A stretch of 64,000 nt of DNA, from positions 62,001 through 126,000 of the forward strand of contig NZ_JAGGKH010000015.1 of assembly GCF_017873565.1 (NCBI RefSeq), given 5' to 3'. The number at the start of each line of letters is the position of its first letter. The stretch's first letter is position 1. This document shows positions 43,179 through 51,519 of this stretch, piece after piece. A program made the translations under genes and the position numbers. This DNA comes from Lederbergia galactosidilytica (GTDB taxonomy: Bacteria > Bacillota > Bacilli > Bacillales > Bacillaceae_C). Below the pieces are notes generated by a model, which was not told the DNA's origin, made no database searches, and was given only the letters and a program-made list of their open reading frames with translations.

Positions 43179-43938
43179 AATCCTCAAATACCTTTAATGC
43201 AGCTTCACTTTGCAAATATCGATAAAACTGTTTGGCTGCTTCATAATGTTTTGAATCTTTTATAACTCCTACTGGATAAACAATCGGGCTATGAGTATTT
43301 GAAGAGGCTGTTGCCACTATTTTTACCTTATCGGAGATCATGGCATCTGTTTTGTATACTAATCCAGCCTCCACATTTCCTGTTTCTACGTAAGATAAAA
43401 CTTGTCGTACATCTTTTGCATAAACGATTTTCGCTTCAATTTCTCCCCACAACCCGATCGTTTCTAATGACTCCCGCGCATATTTTCCTGCAGGTACTGA
43501 TTCTGGTGTTCCAATAGTAAGTTGTTGAATCTTATCTGTCGCTAAATCTTCGAGTTGCTGGATCGCAATTTCTCCTTCTTTCGGCACAACCAAAACAAGT
43601 TCATTTTTTAAAAGATCGATTCCATCTTCCTCAGCAATTTTTCCTTCTTCAACCAATCGATTATATTTATCCTCAGCTGCTGAGAAAAATAAATCCACAG
43701 GAGCACCATTCGAAATTTGTTGTTGTAAGGAACCTGAGCCACCATAATTCACTCTTAATTTCACGTGAGGATGTTCCTTCATATAAGATTGCTGAATTAC
43801 ATCCATTGCCTCTTTCAAACTGGCTGCAGCAGAAATTGTGATTTCGACATCTTGATCGGCTGGAGATTCTTCTGCCGGATGGGAACATGCTGCAGTTATT
43901 AATAAAAACAGCATCACAATAGCTAAGCTCTTTTTCAC
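43159..43938 (-). CDS. modA: Molybdate-binding lipoprotein
   Basis: A 259-residue binding protein. The signal peptide ends in LITAAC, a lipobox. ISAAASLKEAMDVIQQSY, NYGGSGSLQQQISNGAPVDLFFSA and AGKYARESLE carry the ModA signatures for oxyanion binding. It starts at GTG behind GAGAGGATGG. Together with modB it forms a small operon unrelated to glycan use, unless molybdenum cofactor enzymes are involved. Confidence 0.94.
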   Translation of the reverse strand: MKKSLAIVMLFLLITAACSHPAEESPADQDVEITISAAASLKEAMDVIQQSYMKEHPHVKLRVNYGGSGSLQQQISNGAPVDLFFSAAEDKYNRLVEEGKIAEEDGIDLLKNELVLVVPKEGEIAIQQLEDLATDKIQQLTIGTPESVPAGKYARESLETIGLWGEIEAKIVYAKDVRQVLSYVETGNVEAGLVYKTDAMISDKVKIVATASSNTHSPIVYPVGVIKDSKHYEAAKQFYRYLQSEAALKVFEDYGFIME

Positions 43939-44063
43939 ATGTGTCCATCCTCTCTAACTAGAAATGTTAAATAACAGGACCTATTTATGTATTTTGTCAT
44001 TATTATAGCATATGTTCACCGTTTCACTTAATTGAAAGGAAAAATGATTTTTATTGCATAGAA

Positions 44064-44084
44064 GCGCGACAACAATTGTCACGC
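44064..44084 (-). terminator. Hairpin after the lactonase-like gene
   Basis: GCGCGACAA (44064-44072) pairs with TTGTCACGC (44076-44084) with one mismatch. The T-run is weak, so this is only a possible terminator. Confidence 0.45.
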
Positions 44085-44091
44085 CTCTGTT

Positions 44092-44913
44092 CTAATGTAT
44101 TTTGTAAAAAACTCTTCCATTCTCTCCAAATAATAATGATTGGTAATCTTTAGGTATGGTCTCTTCGATAATCTCTATGACTTCATCATATGTTCCAGCT
44201 AATAAACATACAGGCCAATCGCTCCCAAACATCACTCTTTCCGGACCAAATAGCTGCCAAACATGCTCGATATATGGCTGAATATCAGTGAGTTTCCAAG
44301 ATTGCAGATCCGCTTCCGTTATTAAACCGGAGATTTTACACATAGTTGCTTGCTGCTGTGCCACCCTCGCGATTCCTTCTGCCCAGTCATTCCACGATTG
44401 ATCTTTAATATTCGGTTTAGCACAATGGTCAATGACGGCTCGTAATCTCGGAAATTCTGATAATAGTTCAACGATATGTGGCAAATGTTTAGGATAAATC
44501 AGAAGATCGATTGGAAAATCATGTTCCATTAAAATCTGCAAATTGCTTTTTACATCTGGCCGAAGAATCCAGCGATCATCAGAAAGATCCTGTAACATTG
44601 GCCGGATCCCAACAAATTTCGGGTACTGCCGATAATATTCGAATCGTTCCGGGAATGACGGATCTGCTAAATCAAGCCAACCGACCACTCCTGCAATTGT
44701 AGGATGTTGCGCCGCTAATTCTAGCAAAAACCGTGTCTCCGCTTCCTTTGGGGCTGCTTGAACAGCAATTGTTTGTTCTATCTGATGTCTCTGCAAATGT
44801 GGCTCTAATTGATTGGGTAAAAAATCTCGGTAAATCGCTTTCAAATCCTTTGTAGGCCAGTTCGTCCACCCGTTCTCTAATTGCCAATAATGTTGGTGGG
44901 CATCTAATCTCAT
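44092..44913 (-). CDS. Amidohydrolase-family lactonase, probable L-fuconolactonase
   Basis: A 273-residue amidohydrolase 2 (COG3618) protein. The metal motif RLDAHQHYW lies at the start. FVGIRPMLQDL, AVIDHCAKPNI and VMFGSDWPVC, with the catalytic Asp, follow in the family order. Relatives hydrolyse L-fucono-1,5-lactone or L-rhamnono-lactone. The ATG at 44913 follows ATGGAGGTAATAAA. It supplies the one step missing from the fucose operon 14 kb away, and no locus operator was seen in front of it. Substrate is inferred from pathway completeness. Confidence 0.9.
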   Translation of the reverse strand: MRLDAHQHYWQLENGWTNWPTKDLKAIYRDFLPNQLEPHLQRHQIEQTIAVQAAPKEAETRFLLELAAQHPTIAGVVGWLDLADPSFPERFEYYRQYPKFVGIRPMLQDLSDDRWILRPDVKSNLQILMEHDFPIDLLIYPKHLPHIVELLSEFPRLRAVIDHCAKPNIKDQSWNDWAEGIARVAQQQATMCKISGLITEADLQSWKLTDIQPYIEHVWQLFGPERVMFGSDWPVCLLAGTYDEVIEIIEETIPKDYQSLLFGENGRVFYKIH

Positions 44914-45416
44914 TTTATTACCTCCATATAGCGTCAAACACTTGATATATTATAATCATTCTACTACAACTTCCGCATATATCCATCCCCCTTAAAGTAC
45001 TTGTTCAAAAAGGAGGATAAAAAGGACCAAGTCGGCTAAAAGCGCTGACGTCCTGTCAGCAACGCCGACACTAGTACATCCTGTACGTCGAAAGTTCGAG
45101 GCGGCGCAGCTTTGAGCAGCGGACTTGCACAGGATGTGCTGACTTCTACGTTGCCCACAGGACGTGGGCGGTTTTAGTAGAAGATCATTCTCCTGATACA
45201 TGAGCAGCGGAAAAGCAAGCCAACGAAGAAATTCGCAGTGTCATTTTTACCGGACTTTTTGAACATCCCCCGTAAAGTACTTTATTTTTCCCTTCTTCAA
45301 CACTACTTGACCAATAGAAATATCCCTGTTATCCTAGCTCCATTACTTCGTTGGAGTATCAGTTGAATCCTGCTCTTCTTATACACTATTCCAGAAGAAT
45401 TATTGGGGGCTATGCT
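44914..45416. other. Intergenic region between the lactonase-like and YibE-like genes
   Basis: A 503-bp divergent gap. Most of it is the R3 repeat-like element (44984-45282). No gene was supported. Confidence 0.5.
44984..45282. repeat. MITE-like element R3 with flanking direct repeats
   Basis: Flanked by CATCCCCCTTAAAGTACTT (44984-45002) and CATCCCCCGTAAAGTACTT (45264-45282), a 19-bp direct repeat with one mismatch. Inside these, GTTCAAAAAG at the left and its complement at the right give short inverted termini. The interior is GC-richer, with related segments GACGTCCTGTCAGCAACG and CACAGGATGTGCTGACTTCT. No open reading frame is supported. Confidence 0.6.
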
Positions 45417-46556
45417 TTGAGAACCTTTGTACATAAGTGGAGAGCCATTCCACGAAAAAAAATGGTGTTTTATGCACTTTTATTTCTTTGCTTTATTACC
45501 TCCATTATATTTGTCCAACATAATCACTTCTTGTATGAACGGTCTATTGCCAAGGTGATCAAAGTCAAACAGGTTGAGAGCACGGACATGGTAGATATGT
45601 ATAATAATCATGATAAACTTACCACACAACATATCATCGCTGAACTAAAAAATGGCAAGGAAAAAGGACAGTCCATTCATTTAACCAATGAATATTCGAT
45701 TTCTGGTGCCTTTGATCAATCTTATCGTGTTGGTAATGAATTGTTTGTTTCCGTTGACCATGATCCGGACAATAAAAAACCATTAACTGGCGATATTAAA
45801 GATGTAAAGCGTGATCAATACGTTCTATTTGTCGCTTGGGTGTTTATATTTATTTTACTAATTGTTGGGAAGAAACAAGGCTTTTTTTCGATCATCAGTT
45901 TAGTCATTAATGCCCTTTTACTTTCCTATGCATTGGATATATATGTGCAACACCCTAATATCAGTTTACTATGGATCTGTGGAATTGCCGCCATTTTATT
46001 TACAGCGATTTCGTTACTACTTGTGAATGGTTTTAATGAAAAAACGTATGCCGCCATTCTAGCAACCTTATTCGCTACACTTCTATCTCTCCTGATCACC
46101 TATTTAGTACTGTGGTTGACGAATGAAAATGGTTTACGCTATGAAGAAATGCAATTTCTAACCCGTCCTTACCAAATGATTTTTATGGCTGGGTTGTTTG
46201 TAGGCTCTTTAGGCGCTGTGATGGATGTCGCCATTACAATGTCAGCTTCGATATTTGCTTTATATGAAACAAATAATGCTATTTCCGTAAAAGCTTTGAA
46301 AGCTTCGGGATTAGATATCGGGAAAGATATTATGGGAACGATGACCAATATTTTATTTTTCGCTTATATTAGTGGCTCGATCCCAATGCTAATTTTATAT
46401 TTAAAGAATGCTTCACCTTTGGGCTTTTCTGTTTCTATGAACCTTTCATTGGAGCTAGCGCGCGCCTTAGCAGGGGGGATTGGCATTGTATTAGCGATCC
46501 CAATCGGTTTATATATTTCCATTTATTTCGTTCAGCGAAAGAGGAGAAGCTTATGA
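45417..46556 (+). CDS. YibE/F-family membrane protein, first of a pair
   Basis: A YibE/F-like protein of about 379 residues. A TTG at 45417 follows TTGGGGGC and is preferred. One span near the N-terminus precedes an extracytoplasmic region (about residues 30-135, with KGQSIHLTNEYS and VGNELFVSVD). Seven or so spans follow, with the conserved VGSLGAVMDVAITMSAS and GLDIGKDIMGTMTNILFFAYI. Function of the family is unknown; some members are annotated as predicted multitransmembrane transporters. Its stop overlaps the next start (ATGA), showing coupling. Confidence 0.92.
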   Translation: MRTFVHKWRAIPRKKMVFYALLFLCFITSIIFVQHNHFLYERSIAKVIKVKQVESTDMVDMYNNHDKLTTQHIIAELKNGKEKGQSIHLTNEYSISGAFDQSYRVGNELFVSVDHDPDNKKPLTGDIKDVKRDQYVLFVAWVFIFILLIVGKKQGFFSIISLVINALLLSYALDIYVQHPNISLLWICGIAAILFTAISLLLVNGFNEKTYAAILATLFATLLSLLITYLVLWLTNENGLRYEEMQFLTRPYQMIFMAGLFVGSLGAVMDVAITMSASIFALYETNNAISVKALKASGLDIGKDIMGTMTNILFFAYISGSIPMLILYLKNASPLGFSVSMNLSLELARALAGGIGIVLAIPIGLYISIYFVQRKRRSL

Positions 46557-47323
46557 ATGTATTTTTTTGTTTAGCGATTATTTTAGGTATTTTGATGATC
46601 ATGATCGGTGGAACAAAAGGTGTACGATCTTTTCTGTCTTTATTTTTAAACTTTGCGGTAATGATTCTCATTGTCTTATTTATGACAGATCCAAATGCTA
46701 ATCCAATTATTTTAACTTTAATCGGCTGTACTGTGATCAGTTGTATTAATTTGTTTTTTATCAATGAAGTGAACAGTAAGACCACAACAGCCTTTATTTC
46801 CACCGTTATCAGCATCGTGATTTTGTTAATTTTTATTGCAATTATAGCTGAAAAAGCTATGATTCAAGGGTTCAGTGAAGAAGAAATGGAAGAAATGGGC
46901 ATGTTCTCCCTTTATATCGGTGTGGATTTTGTCAAAATAGGAGCCTCCGTCATCATTATGAGCACGATTGGGGCGATTACAGATGTCGCGATCTCGATTA
47001 CTTCGCCAATGCGCGAAATCTTTCTTCATCATCCATCCATTAGCAGGAAAGAGCTATTTCTCTCCGGGCTAAGCATTGGGAAAGATATTTTGGGAACCAA
47101 TACGAATACATTATTTTTTGCCTTTTTTGGTGGTTATCTTGCCTTACTTTTATGGTTTAAAGATCTATCCTACTCTATAGGAGAAATGATCAACTCCAAA
47201 GTATTTAGCGCCGAAATGCTCACGATCTTTTGCGCTGGCATTGGCATTGCCTTAATTATTCCTATTGCCTCTTGGCTAAATGCACATTATTTAATTAAAA
47301 CTCGGGACAAAGCAGTGGATTAA
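46553..47323 (+). CDS. YibE/F-family membrane protein, second of a pair
   Basis: A 256-residue membrane protein with about seven spans. The motif MSTIGAITDVAISITSPMRE and SIGKDILGTNTNTLFFAF align with the transmembrane part of the preceding protein, but the extracytoplasmic domain is absent. The pair probably forms a heteromeric membrane complex. No link to glycan use is visible. A strong terminator follows. Confidence 0.92.
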   Translation: MNVFFCLAIILGILMIMIGGTKGVRSFLSLFLNFAVMILIVLFMTDPNANPIILTLIGCTVISCINLFFINEVNSKTTTAFISTVISIVILLIFIAIIAEKAMIQGFSEEEMEEMGMFSLYIGVDFVKIGASVIIMSTIGAITDVAISITSPMREIFLHHPSISRKELFLSGLSIGKDILGTNTNTLFFAFFGGYLALLLWFKDLSYSIGEMINSKVFSAEMLTIFCAGIGIALIIPIASWLNAHYLIKTRDKAVD

Positions 47324-47463
47324 CATAAAAATTCAAACGGGAGAGTTTTAGGCGTATAGACTGGAGGCCATACGGTCGAGTTATAGGATCGTAGCTGTCT
47401 TTCCCTTCGTTCTTTCTACTTTTCATTCTAGTTTGCCTGCAATTCTCGGAAGGAACTTTCATC

Positions 47464-47499
47464 AATAAAAAACTCAGGCGTTGACCTGAGTTTTTTATT
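47464..47499. terminator. Bidirectional intrinsic terminator
   Basis: AATAAAAAACTCAGG (47464-47478) pairs perfectly with CCTGAGTTTTTTATT (47485-47499) around a six-base loop. It serves the YibF-like gene from the left and the dehydratase operon from the right. Confidence 0.92.
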
Positions 47500-48597
47500 T
47501 TAACCGATTCTATATTCTGTCAAAACTTTATCTGTTAGTTTACAGCCTAATCCTGGTTCATCTGGTAGGGTGTAATAGCCGTTCACAACTTTGATCGGAT
47601 CTTCCCAGATATCGGCAATCGACTCATAGCAATGCTCGACCATTGGTACATTCGGCGTTGCGGCTGCCAATTGGGCATGTAATTTCTGTTGTACATTTGT
47701 ATGGGGGATCACTTCTAAGTTATAGCAACGAGCCAGTGCCGCCACATCCAACCATTCGTCAATACCTGATAGTTTTGTTGCATCTGCTTGCACAATATCA
47801 ACGGCACCCATTTCGATATAATCACGAAAATCATATTTTGTGTAAATTGTTTCTCCAATTGCAATCGGCAGATCTAGTGATTGCGCTAATTCGGCATGAG
47901 CTTTTTTATCAAAGGGGTTCATCGGCTCTTCTAACCAATAAACATCTAATTCTTCTAGCTTGCGGCCCCATACCTTCGACGTTTTTAAATCCCAAACTGT
48001 ATTGACATCGACCATTAGTTTTATATCATCCCCAATAGCTTTACGAACGGCTTTTACCCGTTTGAAATCTTCTCTTGGATCAGGTAATCCTAGCTTCATC
48101 TTCACCGCATCATAGCCTCGCTCCACTAATGCCGTCATATCTTTGATCAGTTCGTCTGTCGTCACTTGTAGCCAACCACCATCTGTGTTATACGCTTTCA
48201 CTTTATCTTTCATAGGACCTAGATACTTCCATAAAGGAAGGTTAGCTACTTTTAACTTAATATCCCAGAAGGCTAATTCTACTGCACATAAAGCGACACG
48301 CGTAATCCCTACTTGCCCAATAAAATGATTCGTATAATGCAATTCACGTAAAACTGTTTTATACATAAGCGGATCTTTTCCAATAAGTTTCGGTGCATAC
48401 GTATCATCGATAATCGCTTGTACAGCGCGTGTACCCTTTGTGTAATTCCAGTTAAATCCCCAACCGTTAATCCCTTCATCTGTATCCAACCGTACAGCAA
48501 CAAATTCCACAGATTCTAATCTTGTTTGTGAATCAGTAATGGCTCGCTGTTTTAAAGGGATATCCAATAAATACGTCTCAACATTAGTGATTTTCAT
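47500..48597 (-). CDS. Enolase-superfamily sugar-acid dehydratase (mandelate racemase-like)
   Basis: A 365-residue enolase-superfamily protein. AVKMKLG holds the Lys-x-Lys of the mandelate racemase subgroup. Metal ligands are expected in MVDVNTVWD, YWLEEPMNP and AIGETIYTK, and the His in EVIPHTN may form the His-Asp dyad. Such enzymes dehydrate acid sugars (fuconate, rhamnonate, galactonate, galactarate); which one is not clear. It is shorter than typical L-fuconate dehydratases (about 440 residues). The ATG at 48597 follows AAAGGGTGG. It lies 74 bp after the sulfatase gene and is probably the last gene of that operon. Confidence 0.92.
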   Translation of the reverse strand: MKITNVETYLLDIPLKQRAITDSQTRLESVEFVAVRLDTDEGINGWGFNWNYTKGTRAVQAIIDDTYAPKLIGKDPLMYKTVLRELHYTNHFIGQVGITRVALCAVELAFWDIKLKVANLPLWKYLGPMKDKVKAYNTDGGWLQVTTDELIKDMTALVERGYDAVKMKLGLPDPREDFKRVKAVRKAIGDDIKLMVDVNTVWDLKTSKVWGRKLEELDVYWLEEPMNPFDKKAHAELAQSLDLPIAIGETIYTKYDFRDYIEMGAVDIVQADATKLSGIDEWLDVAALARCYNLEVIPHTNVQQKLHAQLAAATPNVPMVEHCYESIADIWEDPIKVVNGYYTLPDEPGLGCKLTDKVLTEYRIG

Positions 48598-48671
48598 ATC
48601 AAGCACCACCCTTTAATGAATTGACATGACAATGATTTGACAAAATCGTTCGTGCTACAAAATTGATTTGC

Positions 48672-50060
48672 TTATGGCTCTTCTCGAAATGCTGATTTTC
48701 CTTTTCCAGCTGGTCCAACAATATTGAGTTGGCCATATCCTTTGACAGCTTCATGTGTTCCATCCATTGCTGGGTTTACATATTGAAAAAACCAATCTTC
48801 TAGCTTTCTCTTCATTTCTATTAAAATATCTTGATAAGTTTGATTTTCGATTAGATTTGCCTTTTCGTCTGGATCTTTTGCCAAATGGTATAGTTCATGC
48901 GGGCCATATGGATAGCGATGAATATATTTCCATTCCTTCGTCCGAATCATTCGGACTGGACCATATTCATCATAAATCACTACATGATCATGAGGCTTCG
49001 CTTGCTTACCCTTTAATAAGGAGTAAAAGCTTTGTCCTGGAAGTTGGTCTGCTTCATCATTTTCCAAGCCGACATAATCTAATAAAGTTGGCATAAAGTC
49101 ATACCCACTTACTAGTTCCTCACATACTGTCCCTATAGGTATATGCCCTGGTTGAGAAAATATAGCTGGTACCTTTACTGAAGTATCATACATATTTTGC
49201 GGGAAAGTCCCATTGCCTTTCCCCCAGATGCCATGGTGACCACAATTAAAGCCATTATCACTTAGAAAACAAATAAGCGTATTTTCGCGAATACCCATTG
49301 CTTCAATTTTTTCTATAATTCTACCAATCTGCTGGTCCATCGCAGTGACAGCGGCAAAATAACCTTTTAAGTTTTCCTTACGATTATCTCCCCAAGGAGC
49401 CGTATCAATTTGCCAAGGATGCTTTGGTTCGTTGGGAATGGATGAGAACGGACAATCCTCATATGAATCAACGATTTCCTGGGGATGACTATTAATCCAA
49501 GGATCATGAGGTGCTGTATAATGCACACTTAAATAGAAAGGTTGCTTACCTGCCTGCTCATCTAAAAATGCAATAGCATCGTCTGTAATTGCTTCCGTTA
49601 TATATTTATCTTCTACAACTAATTTTCCATCGCGAATCATCGGGGCTCCGTAATAAGGTCCCCCACCAAATTGATGTACATACCAATGATGAAAACCTTT
49701 CTGCGGTCGGATACTATCTCCGAGATGCCATTTTCCACTCACTCCACAAACATAATCGTTTTCCGCTAATATTTCAGTATAAGCTGTCTGTCCTTCTAAA
49801 TATTCAATCGCATTCTCCCCTAGATTTCCTTCTCGAATCCAGTCCTGGACGCCGTGTTGTGAAGGGATTCTTCCAGTCAATAAGGAAGCTCGCGCTGGCG
49901 AACAGACTGGTGATGTGCAAAAGAAATTGGAAAACCGCATTCCTTCTTCTGCTAGACGGTCTAAGTGAGGGGTGCGAATTTCCGGATTTCCCGCGCTTCC
50001 TAACGCCCATGCTCCTTGGTCATCACTTAAAATACATATAATATTTGGCTGTTTTTCCAT
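48672..50060 (-). CDS. Sulfatase (S1 family), cytoplasmic
   Basis: A 462-residue sulfatase. Metal-binding ILSDDQGAWALG lies at the N-terminus. SPVCSPARASLLTGR holds the C-x-P-x-R motif whose Cys53 must be converted to formylglycine. GKWHLGD, HYTAPHDPW and FLSDNGFNCGHHG follow in the usual order. No signal peptide, so it acts on imported sulfated sugars. No sulfatase-maturing enzyme is encoded in the window. The ATG follows GGGAGAGAG, 12 bp after the dehydrogenase gene. Substrate is probably a sulfated sugar or sugar acid from a sulfated fucan or galactan; this is inferred. Confidence 0.95.
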   Translation of the reverse strand: MEKQPNIICILSDDQGAWALGSAGNPEIRTPHLDRLAEEGMRFSNFFCTSPVCSPARASLLTGRIPSQHGVQDWIREGNLGENAIEYLEGQTAYTEILAENDYVCGVSGKWHLGDSIRPQKGFHHWYVHQFGGGPYYGAPMIRDGKLVVEDKYITEAITDDAIAFLDEQAGKQPFYLSVHYTAPHDPWINSHPQEIVDSYEDCPFSSIPNEPKHPWQIDTAPWGDNRKENLKGYFAAVTAMDQQIGRIIEKIEAMGIRENTLICFLSDNGFNCGHHGIWGKGNGTFPQNMYDTSVKVPAIFSQPGHIPIGTVCEELVSGYDFMPTLLDYVGLENDEADQLPGQSFYSLLKGKQAKPHDHVVIYDEYGPVRMIRTKEWKYIHRYPYGPHELYHLAKDPDEKANLIENQTYQDILIEMKRKLEDWFFQYVNPAMDGTHEAVKGYGQLNIVGPAGKGKSAFREEP

Positions 50061-50072
50061 CGTCTCTCTCCC

Positions 50073-51038
50073 TTATTTATAAACAGGATCGATAGCTCCT
50101 TTCCCTTGTAAAACGGATACAATATTTTGGGCAGCCCGCATCGCCATCGCCTCTCGTGTTTGTGCAGTAGCCGAACCAATATGAGGAACAGTTACAACAT
50201 TACTCATCTCTAACAACGGATTATCTTTTTCTATCGGCTCTTTTTGGAAAACATCTAGCCCAGCCCCATAAATATCACCATTTTGTAAAGCTGTTATTAG
50301 TGCTAGTTCATCCACCGTTTGTCCCCGTGACACGTTCACAAAAATAGCGGACTTTTTCATTTGTTTAAACTCCTGCTCACCGAGTAAATGGTGCGTTTCT
50401 TCGGTTAATGGTGTTAGCATCACAACAAAATCGGCTCGACGTAAAAGATCAGGTAACTCACAATACTCTGCTTCATACTTTTTCTCTGCCTCAGGCTTCT
50501 GACTGCGATTATGATAAAGAACATCCATATTAAAGCCGAACTTTGCTCTTTGGGCAACCGCTTCACCAATACGCCCCATTCCAATAATACCAATTGTCGC
50601 ATGATGGACATCTACTCCAAAGAAGAGAGCTTCATCTTTCACAGGTTCCCATTTCTTAGCTTTCACATATTGGTCAAGTTCAGCGATTCTTCTTGCTGTC
50701 GCAAGCATAAGAGCAATCGTTAGATCTGCCACCGTATCGTCTAATACATAAGGAGTGTTGGTTCCGATTACATTTCTTCCACGTAAAGCTTCTACATCAA
50801 AATTGTTATAGCCGACGGAAACATTACTTACAACTTTTAAATTAGGGGCAGCTGCCAATAATTCTTCATCAATTTTATGCCAGGCAGTTAATAATCCTTC
50901 TACATTTGCGATTTCCTGTAAAAGTGTTTCCCGTGGAATACGATCCTCTCCCCGCCATTCTTTCACTTCACAATGTTCTCTTAAGTATTGCTCCACTTTT
51001 TCTGGTACAGGTTGACTTATAAATATTTTTGGTTTCAT
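50073..51038 (-). CDS. D-isomer-specific 2-hydroxyacid dehydrogenase (glyoxylate/hydroxypyruvate reductase-like)
   Basis: A 321-residue dehydrogenase. IGIIGMGRIGEAVAQRA is the NAD(P)-binding motif. The catalytic Arg, Glu and His lie in VNVSRGQTVDE, AGLDVFQKEP and TVPHIGSAT. Members reduce glyoxylate, hydroxypyruvate or 2-keto-acids. The ATG follows TTAGGAGGCTAAAG. It is the first gene of the dehydrogenase-sulfatase-dehydratase operon, so it may reduce a keto-acid released when the sulfated sugar is catabolised. Confidence 0.93.
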   Translation of the reverse strand: MKPKIFISQPVPEKVEQYLREHCEVKEWRGEDRIPRETLLQEIANVEGLLTAWHKIDEELLAAAPNLKVVSNVSVGYNNFDVEALRGRNVIGTNTPYVLDDTVADLTIALMLATARRIAELDQYVKAKKWEPVKDEALFFGVDVHHATIGIIGMGRIGEAVAQRAKFGFNMDVLYHNRSQKPEAEKKYEAEYCELPDLLRRADFVVMLTPLTEETHHLLGEQEFKQMKKSAIFVNVSRGQTVDELALITALQNGDIYGAGLDVFQKEPIEKDNPLLEMSNVVTVPHIGSATAQTREAMAMRAAQNIVSVLQGKGAIDPVYK

Positions 51039-51084
51039 CTTTAGCCTCCTAAACTTTCATTATTTGTCAAAAATTAGATGGGAT

Positions 51085-51234
51085 GAATCAATTTCATGGT
51101 AGAGATTTTAGCATTCAAATCCGAACAACGTTGATTTACGCCCCAATCAACTAGTTAAGGAAATACATTGACTAACAATTCAATCTCCTTTAACAATAAC
51201 ATTGATTATTAATAAGCAATTATGAAATCGACTC
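51085..51234. repeat. MITE-like repeat family R1, copy C (150 bp, internally deleted)
   Basis: Termini GAATCAATTTCATGGT and the complement of GAGTCGATTTCATAAT are kept, but the central segment (from AGGTGGACGC to TTCCGCTCC in copy B) is missing, joining GATTTACG directly to CCCCAATCAACTAG. Internal deletion with intact ends is typical of MITEs. Confidence 0.8.
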
Positions 51235-51248
51235 GGGATATATAAAAT

Positions 51249-51325
51249 AACTTGCCATCCCTAGCATCCTGTGAAGATCTGTGATTAGCACAAACCCAAC
51301 CTCTCAGTAAAGGAAATGGCAAGTT
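51249..51325 (-). other. Long-loop hairpin, possible structured RNA
   Basis: AACTTGCCAT (51249-51258) pairs perfectly with ATGGCAAGTT (51316-51325). The 57-base loop contains further short pairing (TGTG with CACA around 51,280-51,295). Read leftward the helix is followed by ATTTTATAT. It could be the terminator of the DUF1846 gene, a leader of the downstream operon, or a small RNA. I do not recognise it as a known riboswitch class. Confidence 0.4.
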
Positions 51326-51519
51326 CTACCTCTTGAATGATCAAGACTATATTATCTAGGTTAGCAGACTCTTCTTGCTTCTATCTCCAGAGGTCGGAAT
51401 AACTAAAATGTTAAGTTGTAAAAGCGAATTATTGCCCCCTTAGGTAATTCGATCTTTTCTTTGCTAAAACAATTTAGTTCCGTCCTCTAGGAAATACTTG
51501 ATTGGAACATAGGTTTTAT

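Larger units (their letters stand above)
51039..51519. other. Intergenic region between the DUF1846 and 2-hydroxyacid dehydrogenase genes
   Basis: A 481-bp gap. It contains MITE-like repeat R1 copy C (51085-51234) and a long-loop hairpin (51249-51325) listed separately. It marks the boundary between the glycan region and housekeeping-like genes. No promoter was confidently identified. Confidence 0.5.

Noticed and set aside
42498-43938. modAB as part of the glycan system
   Set aside because: Sequence signatures are clearly for molybdate and no shared operator is present; proximity alone is not evidence.
51249-51325. TPP or other known riboswitch
   Set aside because: A CTGAGA segment is present, but the remaining conserved TPP elements are missing; no other class could be matched from memory.
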